DNA of 12,500 nt, from assembly GCA_014634225.1 (NCBI GenBank), contig BLFN01000364.1:808756-821255 (forward strand), in the 5' to 3' direction. The notes beneath the pieces are model-generated. The model was not told where the DNA came from. It was given only the letters and a program-made list of their open reading frames with translations, and did not search any database. Position numbers and translations under genes: made by a program. Shown piece by piece: positions 7,712 to 12,500 of the stretch. Position 1 is the stretch's first letter, and each line of letters begins with the position of its first letter. The stretch is from Acropora yongei. Its lineage: Eukaryota > Cnidaria > Anthozoa > Scleractinia > Acroporidae.

Positions 7712-8334
7712 GCGTTAGTCCTTCGTTAGAGCGAATAAGCAATCCCTCTAGGTGACACTGGACTTGACGTCTATTTCTCCCATATTTCTTAACCAATCGT
7801 GATTTAGCTGCTTCATAAGTGGCGTCTTAATATCCCAGACCTTTTACAGCCTCTAATGCTTGAGCAGACATCGAAGTCGCATCGACGCAACTGTTAAATG
7901 TTGCATGCCAATGTTGAAATTCAGTTTTATTGCCACTAAAGGTTGGATACGAATTCTTTCCAAAGCTTTTAAACCATCATTTCCAGTACGACTATAAGAA
8001 GGGTGAGAATGGGTTGAATGGATTGCACTTACCTGCAATGTGGCGCTCGATGTTGCTGATGTCAATATTCGCAGTGCAGCTCCAGTTTCTTGCTCAACTC
8101 GCTTGTAATTCATTGAACGTATCCGAAGTTTTCCCTTTAAGCCCCTCTAAACGTTACAAAATTGCTTTAATGATTTCCTTTGTTTCTTGACCTCGCAACA
8201 GTGCACTCGATATACGTCCAGCCAAATCGTTTAATTGTCTTTTAATTGCTGCTTTAAATTTCCTTTTTTTTCCCTTTTAAAACCTCCACTTTTTCAACAT
8301 TATTTCCCATTGAAATTTCCTCTTCTGTCGCCAT
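7346..8334 (-). pseudogene. BEL/Pao gag (DUF1759-type), broken
   Basis: The ATG at 8332-8334 starts MATEEEISMGNNVEKVEVLK, followed in a shifted frame by AAIKRQLNDLAGRISSALL and IIKAIL, the helical N-terminus typical of these gags. At about 7960-7880 comes PTFSGNKTEFQHWHATFN, the 'P.FSG....f..W...F' core of DUF1759, then EAVKGLGY, a stop, and ATYEAAKSRLVKKYG. About 15 residues seem lost between those two blocks. From 7637 the frame continues with AKGLEKFTDTSERVV and LPEKALIQCNRWLKE. A 98-bp insert splits this at 7638-7735. The product would have been the capsid-forming structural protein. Confidence 0.8.
7638..7735 (-). mobile_element. 98-bp insert with 7-bp target duplications and decayed hammerhead-like core (Penelope-type end)
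   Basis: The insert is bracketed by perfect TAAGCAA repeats (7631-7637 and 7736-7742). Removing the insert plus one repeat restores the BEL gag reading frame across the site, so the borders are firm. On the minus strand 7729-7702 reads CTAACGA, a short GGAC-TAAC-GCTC stem-loop, GAAA and CGTC: the layout of a hammerhead ribozyme core (CTGANGA ... GAAA) with G replaced by A at the third core base, which should abolish cleavage. Hammerhead motifs of this type are known from terminal repeats of Penelope-like elements and from small retrozymes. Which source this fragment came from is open. Confidence 0.7.
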
Positions 8335-8480
8335 TTCTCACCTCATTCTTTTTTTTGTTGTTGTTGAGCGATAATTATCGTTCACCATCCAGCAGTTGTC
8401 GATCCAAGAAAATCTCTTCCGAAAACGTTTTGTGAAACCACAGATTCCAAAAAATCCAATCACAATCACAATCCACAATC

Positions 8481-8511
8481 CGGCTCGAAGGACCAGCAAA
8501 TGTTCGCAAAT
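8481..8511 (-). promoter_or_regulatory. BEL LTR 3' edge and primer-binding region
   Basis: On the minus strand the LTR appears to end in GGAACA at about 8511. It is followed by a short spacer and TGGTCCTTCGAGCCG (8495-8481), the type of string found next to LTRs as tRNA primer-binding site. The gag ATG lies about 150 bases further on. Without a second LTR to compare, the edge is an inference. Confidence 0.45.
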
Positions 8512-8702
8512 GTTCCAACTAAATCTCAAACAAAAACTTTATTGAAAAATTCCTCTCCTGCTTTTTTTTTCCAAAAATTTCCACGACTTCGTATAATTTC
8601 TTTTGTTGAAACGAGAGAAGCTTTTTCTAAAAACCATTTTAAAAACTTATTTAGAGCAAGTCTTAACAGTTGTCCCTACTTTTACATACACTCCTGGCTA
8701 TT
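8512..8702 (-). other. Probable remainder of the BEL 5' LTR
   Basis: An AATAAA polyadenylation signal on the minus strand (8538-8543) fits the R region of an LTR about 30 bases from its end. No TATA box or TG terminus can be fixed, and the boundary with the Penelope-like relic near 8703 is unclear; the left part could instead be that element's 3' UTR. Confidence 0.35.
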
Positions 8703-9314
8703 TTACAGAACTTTATTCATCCGATCTCGGACTTCTTCAGTTGTAAGCCTAGTCTCGGTCTTCAGCAAATTTGAATGCATAATTACCTCATGTAATCTCG
8801 CGTAAGGTTTCACGTAAATTACAAAGTTACAACGTCTGATCTCCATGCGCGTGATAACGGTTCTCGAGATTGGAAAACAATTCCACTCGGCTTTGATGTT
8901 AATGAGCTGGAGTTCGTCCTCCTTGACCTGGCTGATCCTAACGAATTCAGTTAGTTGTCTTATCATCGCGTCATTGTGGAAGACTCCCGTGACGTTCATT
9001 GTGAACAACGGAGCTACTTCGTGTTTCTCGCTGGAATGCCTCAACAGCATAGAGCTCTTCTCCTTCTCGCTCAAAACCCTTATATTCTACTTCCCGCGGG
9101 TGTTAGCGCTGCGGGAGGTTACCCCAATGCATTTGTTGCCACAGCTAATACAAACCAGTTCATAAGTTACCCCGATAGCACGACAAGTCCCTTTTCTGTT
9201 AGTGCTAAATACCACACAATTGTTGTCATCACATCTCTTGTCTTTAAATGGGTCTGACCGTTGCAAAATCTGCTTTAGGGTTACACCTGATCTCTCGACC
9301 ACTCGTGTTCTTCA
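8703..9314 (-). pseudogene. Penelope-like element, C-terminal GIY-YIG endonuclease, 5'-truncated
   Basis: One minus-strand frame runs from 9314 to 8703 with a single internal TAG (9087-9089). It begins VVERSGVTLKQILQRSDPF, then a cysteine cluster C..NNC (about 9235) and C (CRAIGV), then YELVCISCGNKCIGVTSRSA, the equivalent of the GIY...YIGxTxRs core with both tyrosines altered (YEL, CIG). After the stop: LLRHSSEKHEV, MNVTGVFHNDAMIRQLTE and NIKAEWN, matching the helix with the metal-binding Glu (here E in RQLTE). This Zn-finger plus GIY-YIG arrangement is what I know from Penelope-like elements. The RT domain that should precede it is absent, as expected for a 5'-truncated copy. The stop falls on the conserved 'EH' that normally follows the Arg-Gly. 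Confidence 0.75.
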
Positions 9315-10093
9315 TCTTCCTCGTGTACCTCTCTTTGAGCTGGGATCCCGGCGTAGCTAGCGCGAAAAATACTGTGTCAAAAATACCTCTTTCTTACGTT
9401 CCGTTCAAGTTCAGACATTGGGCTTGGATTTTAAAAGAAAATTTTAATTTCCCTTGTTCCTTATCAAGCTTTCAGTATCATCCGCGCGATCATAATGAAA
9501 TGAAAAGCTAGGCCCGCTCTATTAATAGGCTTGACTTAACATTGTAGACTGTATACATTAATTGGGTGGAGACTGGGTTGCAACCAAATTTCTTTTCGAG
9601 TGTTGAACGAGTAAAATATTTTTCATCCCGAGAGGAGAAATTTCAAGCGACCATCTCCAAGCGACCATAAAATTTTCTTTTTGTTATATAAAATACTCTC
9701 TTTATTCTTCTCTCAAAACCTTGACTACTTAACGTTTCAGTCAGTTGTTTGTTTGTATCAGAAGCAGCCACAAGTGCATGACAGCGCGTGAAAATACTGC
9801 GCGCTGATTGGTCAAAAATGGTATCGCATATGAAAGGATAAAGATGATATCATCACTGGTGGGATGGCGTTTTTATTGATTTGCTAGCACTCGGTGTTCC
9901 ACTAAATTACATAATATAATTTATATCATAAAATTAAAATATTATGTGCTTGTGGTATTATTTATGATAAAAAGTAGCCAATCAGCTTGCTCCATTCCCC
10001 AAGGATTAAATTAGTGTACTAACACGGACTCCGTTTTCGTCTTCTGAAAATGAGATTCGAAAAACATGACTTACATTTTTTCTTTCAAATCAG
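9315..10093. other. Non-coding stretch before the endonuclease exon
   Basis: I recognise no gene here. A plus-strand frame at 9248-9511 has a hydrophobic run that mimics a signal peptide, but its start is antisense to the Penelope relic. AT-rich DNA at 9660-10010 contains two inverted CCAAT-type strings (see separate entry). The polypyrimidine tract and CAG at 10071-10093, with TGACTTAC just before it, look like a 3' splice site. Confidence 0.45.
9803..9986. repeat. Short inverted repeat GCTGATTGG / CCAATCAGC around AT-rich core
   Basis: GCTGATTGG at 9803-9811 and CCAATCAGC at 9978-9986 are exact inverted copies, about 166 bases apart, flanking very AT-rich DNA. This could be the worn ends of a MITE or simply two CCAAT boxes in opposite orientation. 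The arms are too short to decide. Confidence 0.35.
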
Positions 10094-10429
10094 ACGTTGA
10101 AAACCAGACGAGAGCCGTAACGACGGCGAATGAACCCGTTGGTACTCGCTCGTCTTTCTCTAGCGACTTCAACAAATGCCTTTTTAATGGTTGGCCACCC
10201 GAAGTCCTTGCTGGTCAAGTCACGTGCTCCGGCCAGCAACTTTGTTACGGCGGCCATGGTTCAAAGGGACAGGAGCAAGCGCTGTTTGCTGTGTGTTACA
10301 ATACAGAGACACTTATTCCAGAATTTACGGGACATTTCTTGCAAAGCGGGGGTGAAACAGTCTCCCCACCGGGTATTCTCACAAACCCGGATGAGAGAAA
10401 CAAGGATTGGATATCAGACGCAACTTTGG
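10094..10429 (+). CDS. DNA/RNA non-specific endonuclease, exon with cysteine-rich N-terminal part
   Basis: The frame encodes FNKCLFNGWPPEVL, QQLCYGG and then LFAVCYNTETLIPEFTGHFL, the strand that in animal secreted NUC-family nucleases (ENDOD1-like and invertebrate relatives) precedes the active site. The start is set at a splice acceptor (polypyrimidine tract and CAG ending at 10093), with an in-frame ATG at 10066 as the alternative. No signal peptide is seen, so an upstream exon is likely. The end is a good donor, TTGG|GTAAGA, at 10429/10430 in phase 1. The frame stays open past it to 10608, but those 60 codons lack family resemblance. It joins in frame to the exon at 10981. Function by family: metal-dependent cleavage of DNA and RNA, usually extracellular or lysosomal. 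Confidence 0.72.
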
Positions 10430-10980
10430 GTAAGACCATGACCCCACAAGCTCCCATAGTCCTGGAGCCAGCCTTTTCACGAGTAGATTTACTTTTAGAA
10501 CGAGTCTCAAGGGACCTCGTACGCAATAACGATCAAATAGCCAATCAAAAGAAAGTTATGACAATGGATGCCTTGCGTTATCTGCAGAACGCGAAGCTAC
10601 GACAATAGGAAGAATTTCTAAAAATAGCTCTACTCGGGGAAAAGGTTGACCCAAGGAATTAACTTAGACAGAGGCTCTTTGCTATAGGCTCCCGATATTG
10701 CACAGTTTCGAACTTCCCAAGCAGCAGAAAATCGTGTGATCGTTTCAGACAGGCAGGCAAAATTCTTTGAATGTTTTTTCCATAATTTTTCTTGAGAGGG
10801 GGGTGGGGGCTAAGCCATAGTTAGTCGACTTTTCGTTTCCCATCGCCCAACCAACCCATTTTTTTCGAAATAGTAAAATATGGTGTGATGTCCTTGTCGT
10901 AGCCGTTGCTATCATCAATTGAGGTGGCCAATGTAAATCCTCATAGGTCTTCCGCCCATTTTGAATCTGTTGCTTCGCAG
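10430..10980 (+). other. Intron of the endonuclease gene
   Basis: This 551-bp segment begins GTAAGA and ends TTCGCAG. Both flanks are phase 1, so splicing joins the reading frame exactly. The first 180 bases remain open (APIVLEPAFSRVDLL...), which would extend the protein if the intron were retained. A G-rich run lies at 10796-10809. No other gene is seen inside. Confidence 0.65.
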
Positions 10981-11238
10981 TTCAGGTTGCAACGCATACA
11001 GATTACAGTCAACAGAAGTTTCCAAACTATAACTCCGCTAACAGCCAGGTTATGTCTCGAGGGCATCTTACTCCAGACGGGGATTTTTCTTCCGGCGCAG
11101 ACAGTTTAACCTACACCACAACAAACTGTGCACCACAGTGGCAGCCATTCAATGGAGGGAACTGGGCAAAGCTTGAAGAAGGTGTACGAAAGTATTCCAA
11201 GCAAAAAAAGAGAAACTTGTTTATCTTTACAGGAACAG
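10981..11238 (+). CDS. DNA/RNA non-specific endonuclease, active-site exon
   Basis: The exon encodes ATHTDYSQQKFPNY, then MSRGHLTPDGDF (active-site motif, catalytic His in RGH), LTYTTTNCAPQWQPFNGGNW (metal-binding Asn region) and AKLEEGVRKYSK, ending LFIFTGTG. Serratia-type nucleases have DRGH at the first motif; here the Asp is Ser, a form I also recall from invertebrate secreted relatives, so activity is likely kept. The acceptor is TTCGCAG|TT at 10980/10981; the alternative CAG five bases on would be out of phase. The donor AACAG|GTATTT at 11238/11239 is again phase 1, so every visible exon border is phase 1. The beta-sheet C-terminus of the nuclease is missing and must lie beyond the window or be lost. 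Confidence in the family is high. Confidence 0.85.
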
Positions 11239-11380
11239 GTATTTTATGATGATCCTTTTTTTTTTTGCTTTTATTTTGTTCAGCAACTAAACCCTTGATA
11301 TGGAGATTTAGCAACGACGACACCAACGATACGAAAATTTCACTTGAAAATGAACATTTGTTTAGCTATTCTGGGATCAA
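11239..11380. other. Start of the next endonuclease intron
   Basis: After the donor at 11239 there is a T-rich tract and CAG (11255-11283) that looks like an acceptor, but the intron would be only 45 bp. The frame behind it (ATKPLIWRFSNDDTNDTKI) has no resemblance to the nuclease C-terminus and runs straight into the repeat at 11381. Treated as non-coding. Confidence 0.45.
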
Positions 11381-11453
11381 GTCGAGATTTTTTTCCACGT
11401 CGAGATGTTTCAATTTAAGTCGACATTTTTCAATTGAAGGCGAGAGTCGAGAT
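11381..11453 (+). repeat. Left 73-bp terminal inverted repeat, TCGAGA-type
   Basis: Inverse complement of 12343-12415 with 4 mismatches in 73 bases by hand count. It is made of degenerate 18-20-bp units starting GTCGAGA (GTCGAGATTTTTTTCCAC, GTCGAGATGTTTCAATTTAA, GTCGACATTTTTCAATTGAA) plus a short GGCGAGA. It encloses, with its partner, the integrase fragments. Confidence 0.9.
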
Positions 11454-11540
11454 GTTACCCAGGATATTTGTTGGCATTTCCTGCAAAAGATAAAAATAAC
11501 AAGATGACATGGCGAGCAGTAGTAATCATTTATAGCTGTT

Positions 11541-12056
11541 TTGTACGCATTTGCTTTGATTCAATCCACTGAAGGCAACATTAAGGAACTTCAAAACTTT
11601 CTGTTGGCCATACAAGATTGTATAAATCGAGTAGATCAAAGCACAGCTCCCGAAAGCAATAGAACTCTGGAATATCTACATGATCGATTAGAAGGCTTTA
11701 TCCACATAGTACTCGCCATTTCTGTAGTCCTTATTAATGTCCAGGGGTTTTTGGCCGTGAAAATGCGGATAGAATATCGCTTGCAAAGCCTCGGGGAACA
11801 ACTTCACGACATCAGGGAGCGGTGGCTAGTTGTCGTCAAATCAATGCGGTTTTCCCTCAAGGTCCTTTACAATTAGGAAGAAGTTCACGAGGGAAATCAA
11901 AGTACCACTTAACAGCGGAACAAATTGATTTACTTCGAAGCACTGGTATGTCATGGACAGCCATAGCAAGGTGTTAGAGCCAACACATTAAGACATCAAG
12001 AAGAAGACAGGAATATGGAATACCTGATTATACTGAGATCAGCGAGGATGAGCTTG
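11541..12056 (+). pseudogene. Integrase-like protein, N-terminal half, broken
   Basis: The open part 11541-11876 gives LLAIQDCINRVDQSTAPESN and LEYLHDRLEGFIHIVLAI, an amphipathic helical N-terminus. A 1-base shift after 11873 leads to GRSSRGKSKYHLTAEQIDLL and STGMSWTAIARC, a helix-turn-helix of the type 'GRP.y.....ql..l...g.s...IA..LgvS..TlyRR'. A TAG (11976-11978) interrupts it, and RRRQEYGIPDYTEISEDEL ends it at about 12056. I know this layout from animal transposon-derived proteins with an integrase core ending in 'WHIDGNHKLI'. At 12056 the sequence switches to a second copy on the other strand. Confidence 0.65.
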
Positions 12057-12333
12057 TGATTGGATTCCACGTGCCTCAGGTGGTTAGGCGTGTCGTAGAT
12101 GCAGCTTTGAATTGTATACATGCGCCTAACTGCACGATTAACAGGGTCAATTTGTTGTAAAGCATCTCTGATTTTCCAACTCTGAGGGTGAATGTCACGT
12201 GATCTAGGAGCTCCTCGTATATAAGGTTCGCCTGAGTAAGGGAGTTGATAGCAAAATATCTCTGAAAACCTACTCAAGCTCATGCTCGCTGATTTCAGCC
12301 TATAATCAGGTATTCCATAATCTTCTCTTCTTG
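11997..12333. repeat. Inner imperfect inverted repeat (11997-12055 / 12276-12333)
   Basis: Both arms code for the same part of the integrase-like protein (R-R/E-x-YGIPDY...), on opposite strands, with several substitutions and small indels. The junction at about 12050-12056 coincides with AAGCTCATC, a string that belongs to both the NHKLI end and the arm itself, suggesting microhomology at the join. Confidence 0.85.
12057..12333 (-). pseudogene. Integrase-like protein, internal fragment of a second copy, inverted
   Basis: The minus strand reads REDYGIPDYRLKSASMS, then YQLPYSGEPYIRGAPRSRDI and SWKIRDALQQIDPVNRAVRR, IYDTPNHLRHVESNHKLI. This is the region from just behind the HTH to the first catalytic block of the same integrase-like family (normally '...RVR.am...DP', '...LWHIDsNHKLI'). 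The block keeps the D equivalent as E (HVESN), so it is probably inactive. The copy overlaps the plus-strand copy over about 58 bases at the GIPDY region, at roughly 80% identity, so the two are separate, divergent copies rather than a fresh inversion. Confidence 0.7.
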
Positions 12334-12342
12334 ATAATGTCA

Positions 12343-12500
12343 ATCTCGACTCTCGCCTTGAATTGAAAAACGTCGACTTGAATTGAAACATCTTGACGTG
12401 GAAAAAAATCTCGACCTGAGATAAAAGATCTCGACATTAATAAAAAATTCTCGACTTGAGATGAAAAGCACGACCTGAAAATAAAATTCTCGATATTAAA
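12343..12500 (-). repeat. Right inverted repeat plus continuing 20-bp GTCGAGA tandem array
   Basis: 12343-12415 is the partner of 11381-11453. On the minus strand further units precede it up to the window edge: GTCGAGATCTTTTATCTCAG, GTCGAGAATTTTTTATTAAT, GTCGTGCTTTTCATCTCAA, ATCGAGAATTTTATTTTCAG, each 19-20 bases. The left arm lacks these extra units. The array runs out of the window, so its full length is unknown. Confidence 0.88.

Larger units (their letters stand above)
5386..8511 (-). mobile_element. BEL/Pao LTR retrotransposon relic, 5' LTR edge to integrase start
   Basis: Parts appear on the minus strand in BEL/Pao order: LTR edge (TG..CA-type terminus at about 8511), primer-binding region (8481-8495), gag start (8334), DUF1759-like gag, zinc knuckle (6942-6980), RT with YMDD (6482-6493), RNase H/'Peptidase_A17' region (6333-5800), then the N-terminal part of the integrase module, ending abruptly at about 5386. 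Protease and RT fingers seem deleted between 6900 and 6790; the integrase core and 3' LTR are absent. Stops and frameshifts are numerous throughout. Two later insertions, a SINE and a 98-bp ribozyme-like piece, lie inside it. The relic is therefore the oldest layer of this nest. Confidence 0.82.

Noticed and set aside
8338..8529. Minus-strand frame of 63 codons with a hydrophobic stretch (VLRAGLWIVIVIGFFGICGF)
   Set aside because: It covers the primer-binding and leader region between LTR and gag of the BEL relic, which is non-coding in this family.
9248..9511. Plus-strand frame of 87 codons with a signal-peptide-like hydrophobic run
   Set aside because: Its first part is antisense to the Penelope-type endonuclease, and the rest shows no family resemblance; no splice link to the nuclease exon at 10094 could be supported.
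10796..10809. G-quadruplex in the G-rich run
   Set aside because: Only two long G runs (GGGGGG and GGGGG) are separated by one base; a stable four-run motif is not clear.
11239..11380. Possible third nuclease exon after a 45-bp intron (acceptor at 11283)
   Set aside because: Phase fits, but the intron would be unusually short and the encoded residues do not resemble the nuclease family before running into the inverted repeat.
1..12500. CRISPR array, prokaryotic operon or phage
   Set aside because: No regular direct repeats with unique spacers, no compact gene clusters and no ribosome-binding sites; content is eukaryotic transposons and a spliced gene.

Overview
The window looks like nuclear DNA of an anthozoan, most likely a stony coral. 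This is inferred from multi-exon gene structure, tRNA-headed SINE copies of a type I associate with scleractinian genomes, and the mix of DIRS, BEL/Pao and Penelope-like relics. There is no prokaryotic gene organisation. Only one recognisable host gene is present, a two-exon piece of a secreted-type DNA/RNA non-specific endonuclease near the right end. Nearly all the rest is a graveyard of nested, broken transposable elements.

Layout. At 1-340 (minus) lies a broken IS630/Tc1-like transposase fragment. At 341-3256 is mostly anonymous AT-rich DNA with two plus-strand SINE copies (about 1008-1345 and 2651-2925) and an (ATT)11 microsatellite at 3257-3289. At 3449-5385 (minus) is a truncated DIRS-like retroelement: a 112-bp 5S-rRNA-like leader, a broken ORF1 with a 126-bp-period internal duplication, and the start of a reverse transcriptase.

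The 5S-like end abuts, at about 5386, a BEL/Pao LTR retrotransposon relic, also minus (about 5386-8511 plus some LTR): LTR edge, primer-binding region, gag with zinc knuckle, RT with YMDD, RNase H and the start of integrase. Two insertions cut its gag/pol region: a SINE copy lacking its B box (7179-7345) and a 98-bp insert with 7-bp target-site duplications that carries a decayed hammerhead-ribozyme-like core. Upstream of it lies the GIY-YIG endonuclease end of a Penelope-like element (8703-9314, minus).

From 10094 to 11238 (plus) are two endonuclease exons joined by a phase-1 intron. Downstream, in what would be the next intron, two divergent fragments of an integrase-like gene lie head to head (11541-12333), enclosed by 73-bp inverted repeats about 95% identical. 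The repeats are built from a degenerate 20-bp GTCGAGA-type tandem unit that runs off the right edge of the window.

The most interesting points are the 5S-derived leader of the DIRS-like element, the tiny ribozyme-bearing insert with clean target duplications, and the inverted-repeat composite made of TCGAGA arrays. All calls come from reading the sequence and remembered family motifs; no database search was possible.
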